Positions 8,106 through 16,865 are shown, counted from the stretch's first letter. The stretch: 35,424 bases of DNA from Spirochaetota bacterium (GCA_016928815.1 JAFGJZ010000133.1:1-35424); one strand, 5' to 3'. Made by a program: numbers and translations. The notes: generated by a model not told the origin, from the sequence alone.

Positions 8106-8648
8106 ATGAAATTTAAATACTGTGTGATAATTTCCATATTCGTGCATGCTGCACTGGTTTCAGGTTTTTACCTGACTGCCGGCAGCAGAAACAGGTCTGC
8201 TGTTTTCAGTTTTGAAAACAGCAGCATTCTAATTACCGCTTCAGTTTCATCAGGTGCACAGCATGCCGAAAGGGAATTTAATCAGACGGTGGAGATACCG
8301 GAGAGTACCGGTAATGACGGTGGAAATGACGGATCAGAAGGCAGCAATGGCAGCGACGGTGTCCGGAACGTGATTCGCGCTGAGATAAGCAGCCTTTCCG
8401 TCAGCAGGCCGCCGTCATATCCGTTATTCTGCAGAAACAACAATATCGAAGGGGACGTTGTTCTTGAAATTGAAATCAGGACAGACGGAACAATCGGTGA
8501 AGTTAAAATTGCGGATTTTTCCGGCAGCAGGCTTTTTGCCTCGGCTGCCGCGGAAGCCGCATCTTCCTGGAAACTTTCAGCTGAGATCAAGACTCCGATA
8601 GAATCCTTTCTCATCAGGCAGAAAATTTCATTCAGACTGCAGGACTAG
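8106..8648 (+). CDS. tonB: Short TonB-family energy-transducing protein
   Basis: Inner-membrane protein that passes proton-motive energy to outer-membrane receptors. It has an N-terminal membrane anchor (about 4-24), a periplasmic linker rich in Gly, Asn, Ser and Asp at 65-87, and a TonB C-terminal domain (about 98-180) with the typical YPLFCRNNNIEGDVVLEIEIR start. At 180 aa it is short, and the usual Pro-rich Lys/Glu spacer is missing. It follows the receptor stop codon by one base, so it is probably dedicated to that receptor and under the same riboswitch. No exbB or exbD is in the window. Its stop codon shares the CTAG at 8645-8648 with the convergent mscS stop. Confidence 0.85.
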   Translation: MKFKYCVIISIFVHAALVSGFYLTAGSRNRSAVFSFENSSILITASVSSGAQHAEREFNQTVEIPESTGNDGGNDGSEGSNGSDGVRNVIRAEISSLSVSRPPSYPLFCRNNNIEGDVVLEIEIRTDGTIGEVKIADFSGSRLFASAAAEAASSWKLSAEIKTPIESFLIRQKISFRLQD

Positions 8649-9736
8649 TTTTTCGAGATATGAACAGTCGTTGTAGGGAAAGCGAATTCGATTCCCTCTG
8701 ATTCAAATGCTTTTACTATTTCAAGATTTATGATCTGCTGTACATCCATGTAAATGTTATAGTCACCGGTTGTTACATAATAAACGAATTCAAAATTCAG
8801 GCTGAAATCTCCGAAGTTCTGAAAATGTGCCCGATCAAATTCGGTATTTTCCGTATTTGTTATGATGTATTTTACCAGTTTTGGAATCAGTTCAAGTTTT
8901 TCATGTGAAGTACCGTATGTCACACCGAGATGAAAAACAACCCGGCGCTTATCCATCTGTTTGTAATTATGAATCCGCGAATTGGTAAGTTCATGGTTTG
9001 AGATTATGAGCTCTTCGCCGTGAAGTGTCTGAATCCGTGTTGACTTTATGCCAATTTTCTTTACTGTTCCAAGATCTTCTCCGACAATGATGAAGTCATT
9101 AACCTGAAACGGTCTGTCCAGATAGATTGAAAATGAACTGAATATGTCGGATAGAATGCTCTGCAGAGCAAAAGCAACAGCTATTGAAGAAATTCCGAGA
9201 CTTGCAACAAGGGCGGAAATTTCAAACCCGAGATTCGTAAGTACCAGAAGAAATCCTATTGTCCATATTATAATCTTAAGAATCAGGTTTAATCCGAGAA
9301 CGGCAGTTGTATTTTCATCCTCGCTGCCTCCTTCAAACCAGAATTTCTTTATGAAGTACATTCCGATGTTCTGTGAAAATTTTACAATCTGATAAACGAG
9401 AAGTATGATGAAAAGGGAGCTTGTTAATTTTTCAAAAACAGGATTTAAGGTGGATATTTTTGTAGCTATAAATAATGAAGTAACAATATGGAAAAAAATA
9501 TTTATGTTCCTGATGGTGTGCATGAGGCTTTCGTTGGGAACGGTGCCTTTTTTCTTCGCAGCTGATTTGATTTTTAAAAGAATATATTTCTTTGAGAAAA
9601 AGAAAAGCATGAAAAATATTACAAATGATGCGGCGAAAATGATATATTCGCTTAATGGAGTCTTGAAAATCATTATTCCGGAAAAAGGGAAAAGAAAATT
9701 TTCTATTGTTTTTGAAAATTCTTCAAAATACTGCAT
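8645..9736 (-). CDS. mscS: Small-conductance mechanosensitive channel (MscS family)
   Basis: A 363-aa inner-membrane channel that opens under tension to release solutes on osmotic downshock. About four hydrophobic segments (29-48, 78-95, 103-122, 145-167) precede the pore-lining helix region (about 172-205, ALVASLGISSIAVAFALQS). The conserved LDRPFQVNDFIIVGEDLGTV beta-domain segment and a mixed C-terminal domain follow. It begins 29 nt after the btuD stop and probably reads through from the btu operon, although no functional link is obvious. No terminator separates it from the convergent tonB gene. Confidence 0.92.
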   Translation of the reverse strand: MQYFEEFSKTIENFLFPFSGIMIFKTPLSEYIIFAASFVIFFMLFFFSKKYILLKIKSAAKKKGTVPNESLMHTIRNINIFFHIVTSLFIATKISTLNPVFEKLTSSLFIILLVYQIVKFSQNIGMYFIKKFWFEGGSEDENTTAVLGLNLILKIIIWTIGFLLVLTNLGFEISALVASLGISSIAVAFALQSILSDIFSSFSIYLDRPFQVNDFIIVGEDLGTVKKIGIKSTRIQTLHGEELIISNHELTNSRIHNYKQMDKRRVVFHLGVTYGTSHEKLELIPKLVKYIITNTENTEFDRAHFQNFGDFSLNFEFVYYVTTGDYNIYMDVQQIINLEIVKAFESEGIEFAFPTTTVHISKN

Positions 9737-9765
9737 TGTACCTCCATGGAATGCAAAAGCCGGAA

Positions 9766-10533
9766 TCAGTAACTGTTCAGGCAGAAATACCGGTTGTTTT
9801 TTCTGTAATATGTGAATTCTATATCATATAATTTATCAGTCAATTTTTTATTGTAAATTTCCGCCGCATTTTCATAAAAATATACGCGGCCTTTCCTGAT
9901 TCCGAGTATACGTCCCGGCAGGTTCAATGCAATGTTCAGATCATGAAGTACCGTTATGATGGTAGTTCCTGATGCGTTGAGTTTTCTCAGAAGGGACATT
10001 ATTAGCTGGGCATTCCTGGGATCAAGATGACTGACAGGTTCATCAAGAATGATAAACCGGCTGTTCTGGATGCAGGCTCCAGCAAGCTGGACAAGCTGAA
10101 ATTCTCCGCTGGAAAGATTCCTGATTGATGACGTAATGCTGTTTTTAATCCCGCAGATTTTAACCGCATCTGAAATTTTTTTTTCATCGTTTTTGAAAAG
10201 AAACGGTACGTCATATGGAAAGGTATGGAGCTGAAGAAACTGTTCAATTGTATAGTCAGGGAGTTTTGAGTTAATGGAAAAGACAAATGAAATCAGCCGG
10301 CTTCTTTCTCCCGGCGTGCAGTTTTTCAGATTTTTTCCGTAAAGCTCAATTTCGCCGCTTTCAGGTGTAAGTTCAGATGAAATTGAACGCAGCAGTGTTG
10401 TTTTCCCGCAGCCGTTGGGTCCGATAATAGAGATGAAATCACCTTCATTTACGGAAAAGGAGATATTTTTTAAAATTAGTTTATCTGCATAACCTGAATT
10501 AAGATTTTTCAGACGGAGAATCTCCCTGTTCAT
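9766..10533 (-). CDS. btuD: ABC transporter ATP-binding protein, B12/iron-siderophore type (BtuD-like)
   Basis: ATPase of a type II importer. It has Walker A GPNGCGKTT (38-46), signature LSSGE (140-144), Walker B FIILDE (160-165), the D-loop SHLD and the switch histidine H197. The segment where the Q-loop glutamine is expected reads SFVFSIN (82-88), with no Gln visible, an unusual feature. Start ATG 10533 overlaps the btuC stop by 4 nt (ATGA). Co-linear with a BtuC-like permease and a BtuF-like binding protein, and next to a B12-riboswitch receptor, it most likely serves corrinoid uptake. Heme or siderophore import by the same family cannot be excluded. Confidence 0.9.
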   Translation of the reverse strand: MNREILRLKNLNSGYADKLILKNISFSVNEGDFISIIGPNGCGKTTLLRSISSELTPESGEIELYGKNLKNCTPGERSRLISFVFSINSKLPDYTIEQFLQLHTFPYDVPFLFKNDEKKISDAVKICGIKNSITSSIRNLSSGEFQLVQLAGACIQNSRFIILDEPVSHLDPRNAQLIMSLLRKLNASGTTIITVLHDLNIALNLPGRILGIRKGRVYFYENAAEIYNKKLTDKLYDIEFTYYRKNNRYFCLNSY

Positions 10534-11495
10534 GATTTTCTCCTTATTGCGGAATAAATGAAGAATAATCCTCCGATAAATCCCGTCATTACTCCTGCCG
10601 GAAGTTCAAAAGGATCGGCGGCAATTTTGCCGGCAGTATCACAAACAGCCAGAAAAATCCCGCCGCAGAAAAAAGATACGGTAATAAGAATGAAATGTTT
10701 CGGAGAAAAAATTTTTCTAATCAAATGGGGAATCATCAGTCCGATAAACCCGATTATTCCTCCAAGAAGAACTGACAATGATGTTAGTACCGCAGCGCAG
10801 AAAAAAATATTTCTTATACTGGCGGAGGAGATTCCAAGTGTAACAGTATACTCCTTTCCAAGCGAAATGATATCGAGATGTTTCGAATATAACAGAAGAA
10901 CTCCGGATAGAATTATGATGAAAATAAAAACAGGCGGTAAAAGCTCATAGCGTGCTATCGACAGATCACCCATGAGCCAGAGCATCGCTTTATGAACCTC
11001 TCTGGATTCAGAAACGGCATAGACGAACATTACGGCTGAAGAAAATATCATGCTGAGCGCTACGCCTGCAAGAATGACAACGTTGCTGAAAATACTGAAT
11101 TTTTTCTGAATGAAGTAGACTATTACTACTGAGAGTATGCTGCCTCCGAATGCGTACAATGATGCTGATAAACTTCCTCCTCCCGTGAATAGAGCAAGTG
11201 AGATTCCGAAAGCGGCACCTCCGGATACTCCGGTAGTATAACTGTCTGCAAGCGGATTCCGGAGAAGTGCCTGAAATACGGTTCCGGAAACTGCAAGCGC
11301 TGAACCGATTGCAAACGCCGTCCAGATTCGCGGTATTCTGAAATTAAAAAATACGTTTTTAAAGGTAATATCATAGTTCATCAGGTCTATGAATGCAGCC
11401 GGCTGCAGGAAATTTACGGAGGTAATGACGAAATATACTGAAACAAGAAGTACCGAAGCAGCCGTCAGGTATTTGATTAGTTTATTCTTTTTCAT
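10530..11495 (-). CDS. btuC: ABC transporter permease, FecCD/BtuC family
   Basis: Inner-membrane permease of a vitamin B12 or iron-chelate importer, about 321 aa with roughly ten hydrophobic segments. Family hallmarks are RIPRIWTAFAIGSALAVSG, LRNPLADSYTTGVSGGAAFG and the cytoplasmic coupling segment around GGIIGFIGLMIPHLIRK. I place the start at ATG 11495, which has a GGA site 7 nt upstream and overlaps the btuF end by 14 nt. A longer frame from 11558 would overlap btuF by 77 nt and lacks a ribosome site. It is the middle gene of btuF-btuC-btuD. Confidence 0.92.
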   Translation of the reverse strand: MKKNKLIKYLTAASVLLVSVYFVITSVNFLQPAAFIDLMNYDITFKNVFFNFRIPRIWTAFAIGSALAVSGTVFQALLRNPLADSYTTGVSGGAAFGISLALFTGGGSLSASLYAFGGSILSVVIVYFIQKKFSIFSNVVILAGVALSMIFSSAVMFVYAVSESREVHKAMLWLMGDLSIARYELLPPVFIFIIILSGVLLLYSKHLDIISLGKEYTVTLGISSASIRNIFFCAAVLTSLSVLLGGIIGFIGLMIPHLIRKIFSPKHFILITVSFFCGGIFLAVCDTAGKIAADPFELPAGVMTGFIGGLFFIYSAIRRKS

Positions 11496-12336
11496 TAACT
11501 GTTCCATAAAAGAATTTAAGGCTTTCAATGTAATCTGAAGGCGTGTAGTAGCAGACATTATCCGGACTCATGATGATAACCTCAGGTTTTTTCAGATCAG
11601 CTTTTTTGTAAATTTCCGTAAAAAAATCATCAGCTTCCGGATCAGTTGAAAATATAATTTCGGGTTTTGATCCAAGTAGAAATTCAACGGATATTATCGG
11701 ATATGGATTGCTGAAATCGGCAATTATATTCCTTATCCCTGCATCGGCAAGGATGTTATTGATGTATGATTCTCTGGATACGCTTATAAGCGGCCGGCTT
11801 GACAGAAAGAATGCGCCTGTTTTTTCTTTCTTTCTGTTTTCAAGTATTTTCAGACGGTCATCCCTAATCTGTTCCAGCAGTTTTCCGGCTGTTTCGTGTT
11901 TCCCGGTTATTTTGGCGAGAATTATGAAGTTGGATATGATGTCCTCAAATGTTCTGTTTCTCCGGAATTTATAGAGAGGTATTCTGCTCTGAAGCAGGCC
12001 TTCAAACTTCATGGATGGATTGTCCTCTTCTGAGAAAAAAAGAATGTCCGGGTTGATAGCCGCAATTTTTTCAATATTCGGATTAAGAAGATTGCCGACC
12101 TTCGGCACATCTCTTTTTAACGGCGGACAGAATGATGTTACTCCGGCGAGATTCGGTTCCATATCAAGCAGCAGAATTTCTCTGGTAATCGAAGGTGATA
12201 AAGATACAATTCGTGCATCTGCGGAAATTACCGGAATTTTATCAGACAGAACATATTTACTGCGGGCATAAAATAAAAGAACAGCAGATACGGCCGTAAT
12301 GACAATTAATGGAAATATTTTTTCAATTTTATTCAT
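11482..12336 (-). CDS. btuF: Periplasmic substrate-binding protein, cobalamin/iron type (BtuF-like)
   Basis: A 284-aa helical-backbone binding protein that captures the substrate in the periplasm and hands it to BtuCD. The family pattern is visible: RIVSLSPSITREILLLD near residue 43, VPKVGNLLNPNIEKIAAINPDILF in the N-lobe and ILADAGIRNII in the C-lobe. It lacks a lipobox; instead a hydrophobic segment at about 8-24 probably anchors it in the inner membrane or acts as an uncleaved signal. It is the first gene of the minus-strand transport operon. I see no riboswitch upstream (12337-12424). Confidence 0.87.
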   Translation of the reverse strand: MNKIEKIFPLIVITAVSAVLLFYARSKYVLSDKIPVISADARIVSLSPSITREILLLDMEPNLAGVTSFCPPLKRDVPKVGNLLNPNIEKIAAINPDILFFSEEDNPSMKFEGLLQSRIPLYKFRRNRTFEDIISNFIILAKITGKHETAGKLLEQIRDDRLKILENRKKEKTGAFFLSSRPLISVSRESYINNILADAGIRNIIADFSNPYPIISVEFLLGSKPEIIFSTDPEADDFFTEIYKKADLKKPEVIIMSPDNVCYYTPSDYIESLKFFYGTVNEKE

Positions 12337-12476
12337 AACATACTCATTTTATTTCAATCCCGGATGAATTGGAAATTATTCTTTAAAAGCCCGGTTGGAT
12401 CAATAATCTGATCTGATATTCAAATTGCAAGTTAAAATACGATGTTTGTGCCTTATTAATGAGGATTTTTATTCTG

Positions 12477-12505
12477 TTGACAATACCTGCACAGACTTCT
12501 CTCAT
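12477..12505 (+). promoter_or_regulatory. Candidate promoter for the dbpA gene
   Basis: TTGACA (12477-12482), 17 bp, then TCTCAT (12500-12505, 4 of 6). It would start transcription near 12512, about 20 nt before ATG 12533. This supports the shorter start of the helicase gene. Confidence 0.42.
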
Positions 12506-12532
12506 GACAGAGTAATTAAAAAGGTAATGGTT

Positions 12533-13909
12533 ATGAAAGAATTTTCAGAATTAGATCTGTCTCCGGAAATGGTCCGGAACTTCAATGAACTGAATTATAA
12601 ATATATGACTCCGGTACAGGAAAAGACGATTCCGGCTGTTTTATCCGGAAGGGATGTGCTTGTTCAGGCAAAAACAGGCAGCGGGAAAACAGCTGCGTTC
12701 GGTACAGGTTTACTTTGCGGTATTGATGAAAAATTATGGCGGGTACAGGCTCTTGTTCTCTGTCCTACACGCGAACTTGCGGATCAGGTAACTAAGGAAC
12801 TCCGAAGAATTGCTAAATATAAAGGCAATATTAAAATTCTTGCTCTATGCGGCGGTCTTCCGATGCATTTTCAGGAAGTTTCACTCGGGCATCAGGCGCA
12901 TATTGTTGTCGGTACGCCTGGCAGGATTGAAAGGCATCTGCAGAAAAAAAATCTGGATTTTACGAATCTGAAAATGATTGTTCTGGATGAAGCTGACCGC
13001 ATGCTTGATGCCGGTTTTATTGAAAATATTGAATCCATTTTTTCTTATGCAAAGGGTAAAAATCAGAAGATGTTTTTTTCCGCTACCTTTCCTGATCCGG
13101 TTAAAATACTCGCGGATAAATATCTGACCGGAGCGCAAGAAATTCTTATTGATCTTCGGCATGAAGAAGGATCCATTAATCATCATTTCTACAATCTCAG
13201 GCAGAATGAAAAACTGCAGGCTCTCGCGAATCTGCTTAATTCATCAAAGCATGAAACTGTAATTGTATTCTGCAATACGAAAATACAATGCACAGAAACA
13301 GCTGCGTATCTTGTCAGGAATAATTTCAGTGCATTTGAAATACACGGTGACATTGAGCAGAGGGACCGTACGGAAGTCATGATCCGGTTTTCAAACAGAA
13401 GCATGTCCATACTTGTGGCAACTGATGTTGCTGCAAGAGGAATTGACATTAAGGATCTTGCTGCAGTTGTGAATTTTGATATGCCTTTTGAACCTGAGGT
13501 TTATGTCCACCGCAGCGGAAGGACCGCGCGTGCGGGCAAAACCGGCAGTGTCTATTCATTTTTAAATCCGGGGGAACAGTTCCGTCTTGATAAAATTAAT
13601 GAACTCATGCATGAAAATTACAGGGCGGAGATGTTTGACATGAATTCCTCATGCGGATTCACGGGTAAGCCGGCACCGATGGTAACTTTTTCAATAAACG
13701 GCGGAAGAAAAAGTAAAATCAGTCCGGGACATATTCTGGGAGCGTTAACTGCAGATGGCGGTATTTCTGCAGATGATGTCGGCAGAATTGACTGTCTCGA
13801 TCTCTATTCATATGTCGCCGTAAAAAGGGAAAAAGCTGAAAAAGCGGGGCAGGTGCTGAATGCAAACCGTATTAAGGGAAAAAAATTTATTATCCGTCTG
13901 CATAAATGA
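12533..13909 (+). CDS. dbpA: DEAD-box ATP-dependent RNA helicase, DbpA type
   Basis: A 458-aa RNA helicase. E. coli DbpA remodels 23S rRNA during 50S subunit assembly. Visible motifs are a Q-motif region (about 16-34), motif I AKTGSGKT (46-53), PTREL (78-82), TPGR (128-131), DEAD (152-155), SAT (183-185) and HRSGRTAR in the second RecA domain. The last 75 residues match the DbpA RNA-binding domain (GGRKSKISPGHILGAL, IDCLDLYSYVAV, RIKGKKFIIRL), which separates it from RhlE, SrmB or CsdA. Start ATG 12533 has an AAAAAGG site about 8 nt upstream. The frame extends upstream to 12425, but the predicted promoter falls inside that extension. Confidence 0.93.
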   Translation: MKEFSELDLSPEMVRNFNELNYKYMTPVQEKTIPAVLSGRDVLVQAKTGSGKTAAFGTGLLCGIDEKLWRVQALVLCPTRELADQVTKELRRIAKYKGNIKILALCGGLPMHFQEVSLGHQAHIVVGTPGRIERHLQKKNLDFTNLKMIVLDEADRMLDAGFIENIESIFSYAKGKNQKMFFSATFPDPVKILADKYLTGAQEILIDLRHEEGSINHHFYNLRQNEKLQALANLLNSSKHETVIVFCNTKIQCTETAAYLVRNNFSAFEIHGDIEQRDRTEVMIRFSNRSMSILVATDVAARGIDIKDLAAVVNFDMPFEPEVYVHRSGRTARAGKTGSVYSFLNPGEQFRLDKINELMHENYRAEMFDMNSSCGFTGKPAPMVTFSINGGRKSKISPGHILGALTADGGISADDVGRIDCLDLYSYVAVKREKAEKAGQVLNANRIKGKKFIIRLHK

Positions 13910-13916
13910 TACAGTT

Positions 13917-14495
13917 TCAGTTTGCTGAACGGTATTTATACTCAATATCACTGCCTGCGAGACGTTTCATTATTTTTTCCTCTTTTTTTACCTCGGCTCT
14001 TGCAAAAAATATGAAATAAAAAAGTTCCCAGAAAACAACCCAGCTGCCTATCGTCAGACCTTCCGAAAAAAATATGGATATTATATTTTCCGGAAAATAT
14101 CTGTTTATTAGAATACTGGATGTTATGCAGATGATACCCAGCAGAAGATATAAAAAAATACTTTTACTTTTATTATTCTGCTGAGCTTTAATGCGGCGGA
14201 TTCGGTAATTAAAAAAATTTTTATAAGCTGCAATACTTTTTGTTTCCTTGTCATTATCCCTGATTTCATGCGGAATGTGAAATACAATTACAATTTTGTA
14301 TTTCGGAGGTATTTCCACGGCACAGGCTTCCAGGTATTCAAACAGGTCTTCGTCAAGATCCCTGTTTGCGATCGGAGAAAAATCCCATACACTGTAGATT
14401 TCCCTGTAAAAATCCAGCTGGATATCTATGTAGACTCTTTTTTTATCTTCGGAAATCCGGTAGATGTTTCTGATGTCAAAAATGTTCTCTTTCAT
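13917..14495 (-). CDS. Unrecognised membrane protein
   Basis: A 192-aa protein I do not recognise. It has a soluble N-terminal half of mixed charge (1-110), two hydrophobic segments (about 113-131 and 147-165), then a short Lys/Glu-rich tail. Both termini are probably on the same side of the membrane. It is convergent with dbpA, with 7 nt between the stop codons, and lies downstream of the phosphoribosyltransferase gene on the same strand (83-nt gap), so the two may be co-transcribed. No catalytic motif is visible. Confidence 0.7.
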   Translation of the reverse strand: MKENIFDIRNIYRISEDKKRVYIDIQLDFYREIYSVWDFSPIANRDLDEDLFEYLEACAVEIPPKYKIVIVFHIPHEIRDNDKETKSIAAYKNFFNYRIRRIKAQQNNKSKSIFLYLLLGIICITSSILINRYFPENIISIFFSEGLTIGSWVVFWELFYFIFFARAEVKKEEKIMKRLAGSDIEYKYRSAN

Positions 14496-14578
14496 CTGAC
14501 AGCCGTCCGATATTCGTCAGTCTGCTGATGGAATTATATGCCGTTTTACTTATGAAGTCAATATTCTTATTTGAGGAA

Positions 14579-15010
14579 TTACATTATTTCCCAGTAGAAA
14601 TCAACCCAGAGGTTTTTATCGATATATTCGCCGATGTAGTAATTATCATGAGGTTCCGGAGATTTCGAGAGAAGGAAAGCTACATCAAAATCAATACCTT
14701 CATATATTTCCAGAATTTTACGGATAGTATTTCCTGAATCGAAAATGTCATCGCAGAGAAGAAATTTACCCTGTGAAAGATCAGGTTTGAGACCGATGAA
14801 AAATTCTCCCTGTTTCTGACCGGTGTAGGATGAAATTTCCAGGTATCTCATTGGAAGTTTCAGGTGTTTTGACATAAAATAACTGAGATAGAATCCTCCG
14901 CGGAGAGGACAGAGAACAGCCTGATAAGTGTGCCCGTTCTGTTTTATTTCATCCAGCAGTTTATATGAAAGTGTTCTGAATTTTTCAGTATCTATAAGGT
15001 AATTGCCCAT
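14579..15010 (-). CDS. Phosphoribosyltransferase-domain protein
   Basis: A 143-aa type I phosphoribosyltransferase fold. The PRPP-binding loop is LLCDDIFDSGNTI (84-96) and the LRGGF segment (36-40) fits the pyrophosphate-binding loop. The closest style is the purine Gpt/Hpt group, which converts a base plus PRPP to a nucleotide, but the short length and unusual C-terminus leave the base unassigned. ATG 15010 has only a weak ribosome site (GGACAG). The 15011-15116 stretch upstream is AT-rich and shows no clear promoter. Confidence 0.8.
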   Translation of the reverse strand: MGNYLIDTEKFRTLSYKLLDEIKQNGHTYQAVLCPLRGGFYLSYFMSKHLKLPMRYLEISSYTGQKQGEFFIGLKPDLSQGKFLLCDDIFDSGNTIRKILEIYEGIDFDVAFLLSKSPEPHDNYYIGEYIDKNLWVDFYWEIM

Positions 15011-15116
15011 AATCTGTCCATTTTTTTAATCTAGATTATTTGATTTGCCGTTTTTAGTAAAGGAAAATATGTATTAAATGGAAATTATTTTTCTGTTAAA
15101 TACTGATTAAAACAGA

Positions 15117-15333
15117 TCAGCTTTTCCGGAAACCTTTCCTCTGCATTTTACCCCATCCTGATTTCTGACGCAGAGCATTGAAAAATCCGGTAATTCTGAT
15201 AAAATTTATTACCTGCCTGTATCCCGGACTTTCGAATACTGTAAATAATGCCAGCCTGAACGTGTCAGATAGTCCTTTCAAAAAATATACTCTTTATCTG
15301 AATAAGAAATGACATCCCGCATGCTGAATTCAT
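15117..15333 (-). pseudogene. Frameshifted remnant resembling the C-terminus of a membrane family 2 glycosyltransferase
   Basis: An ATG at 15333 overlaps the thiP stop (ATGA) and opens a 22-codon frame. Removing one T from the six-T run (minus strand, 15285-15280) joins that frame to a second one ending at 15117, giving a 71-aa product. The second part contains VFESPGYRQVINFIRITGFF and SGWGKMQRKGF, which resemble the cytoplasmic tail of processive GT2 enzymes (GYRQ...W-R--G...WGKM-RKGF). No glycosyltransferase catalytic domain is present. It may be a deletion scar, a sequencing slip in the homopolymer or a programmed frameshift. The protein pattern is seen; the family label rests on memory of GT2 tails. 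Confidence 0.5.
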
Positions 15334-16865
15334 TTTGACCGGCCGGTTTTAAGTTTTGAACTGATGAAAAAGATCAGTCCGAAAATCATGATTATGAAAA
15401 AACTGTTAAAAGTATTGAGGGCGTATGTTTCACCGAGAAGTCTTCTTGATGCAATTGAATAGCCTGTCGTACTGACAAGAGGGAGGCTGTTTCCGGAATT
15501 AAAAATGTACGCAAATGTAAATTCTCCGTAAATGATCGCAAATACGTTCAGGAAATTTAATATCAGAACCGGATAAATTACCGGCAGTTCAATACTGAAA
15601 AAACGCTTTAAAGACGATTTCGTTTCAAGAAGCGCCGCTTCAAGCATGCTCCTGTTGAATCCGGTAACATGCTGATGCATGAGTGAGTATGAATAGGGGA
15701 TTGACAGTGTCATGAAACCTGCAAGCATGATAAGGTACGGGTTTATTCCGAATATAATCGAAACATAAAGAAATGAAATTGAAAGAAGTGCGGTCGAAAT
15801 GCCTATTGCTGAAGTAATGATCATTTCACCGGATTTGGAATTTTTTTTCAGGAGAATGTAGGTGATAAATGTTACTGATAATGCTGATAATGATGAAAGT
15901 ACGAATGAATTCATGATTGAGCGGATAACCGGAAAATCCGTATTGAATTTTTCAGAAAAAATTATTTTCATATAGTTTGTTTTTTTTTCATGCGTAAATG
16001 CAAAGAAGCAGATAAGCGGAAGTGATACTATTAAAAATTCAAAAGCTGCATAAAGTACCGAAAAAAAAGTTTCCTTTAGATTCCATGTGTTGGATGACGG
16101 ATAGTTTTCAATAAGCAGTTCAGGGGACCCGGTTCTGCTTGCGAAAAAATTAATTATTGCAAGAACTGCAAATTGAATGAAGCCGTAGCCTAATGCTGAA
16201 GAAAAATCAAGATTCGTATTCAGGCTTGTAAATATTGAAATTTCAAGATTGCTGTAGCGGATATTTCCCAGCGCAAGAATCACTCCGAAACTTGTAAAGC
16301 AGAAGGAAAATACTATGAAAAATGCCCGGGAAAATGATTTAATGATCAGCGGCATGCTGATATGTCTGAATATACTGAAATATGATCTGGTTTCGAGAAC
16401 AGCGCTTTCATGAATTTCACGTTTGATTTTAACTATGCTCTCACTGAGGTATTTGACCATGACCGGGGAATTGTAAAAAACATGTGCGGTTACAATTGAA
16501 AACAGCGAATACTGAAATTTAAGAAAATAACCTGAAAAAATTATGGAAAATGAAATAATTGTAGATACAACAGGGTAGTAGTAGGGAATAAAAAATGTTA
16601 TACGAATTATGTTTGAAAGAAAATTATCCTGCCTGTTGCGGCTGATGAAAATTACAGGTCCGATTGATATCATAAAACAGAGCAGTGTTGATAATGATGA
16701 CTGAATAAGTGTCGAACGGATTATGAACAGTGTATCGGAATTTAAAAGCGCTGAAAAACTATCAATTTCAAAAAATTCGGCTGCTGTGAACAGGACTGCA
16801 CATGCTGCCGGCAGAAGATATAATGCCGGCAGAAGTCTGGAAAATTTAAGTGCAGTACGGTTCAT
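15330..16865 (-). CDS. thiP: Thiamine ABC transporter permease (ThiP-like, two fused domains)
   Basis: A 511-aa inner-membrane permease with about twelve hydrophobic segments in two homologous halves, the arrangement of ThiP and related iron permeases. Each half carries an EAA-type coupling loop: SAVLETRSYFSIFRHISMPL in the first and AALLETKSSLKRFFSIELPV in the second. It overlaps the thiB stop by 4 nt and both lie behind a TPP riboswitch, so thiamine or its phosphates is the likely substrate. The matching ATPase gene thiQ, which usually follows, is missing; the frameshifted fragment stands there instead. The ATPase may be encoded elsewhere or shared. Confidence 0.88.
   Translation of the reverse strand: MNRTALKFSRLLPALYLLPAACAVLFTAAEFFEIDSFSALLNSDTLFIIRSTLIQSSLSTLLCFMISIGPVIFISRNRQDNFLSNIIRITFFIPYYYPVVSTIISFSIIFSGYFLKFQYSLFSIVTAHVFYNSPVMVKYLSESIVKIKREIHESAVLETRSYFSIFRHISMPLIIKSFSRAFFIVFSFCFTSFGVILALGNIRYSNLEISIFTSLNTNLDFSSALGYGFIQFAVLAIINFFASRTGSPELLIENYPSSNTWNLKETFFSVLYAAFEFLIVSLPLICFFAFTHEKKTNYMKIIFSEKFNTDFPVIRSIMNSFVLSSLSALSVTFITYILLKKNSKSGEMIITSAIGISTALLSISFLYVSIIFGINPYLIMLAGFMTLSIPYSYSLMHQHVTGFNRSMLEAALLETKSSLKRFFSIELPVIYPVLILNFLNVFAIIYGEFTFAYIFNSGNSLPLVSTTGYSIASRRLLGETYALNTFNSFFIIMIFGLIFFISSKLKTGRSK

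Noticed and set aside
9405..9815. 136-codon open frame antisense to mscS and btuD
   Set aside because: It overlaps two well-supported genes and has no ribosome site or family pattern.
12425..12532. N-terminal extension of the DbpA helicase
   Set aside because: It contains a plausible promoter, lacks a ribosome site and does not resemble helicase N-termini.
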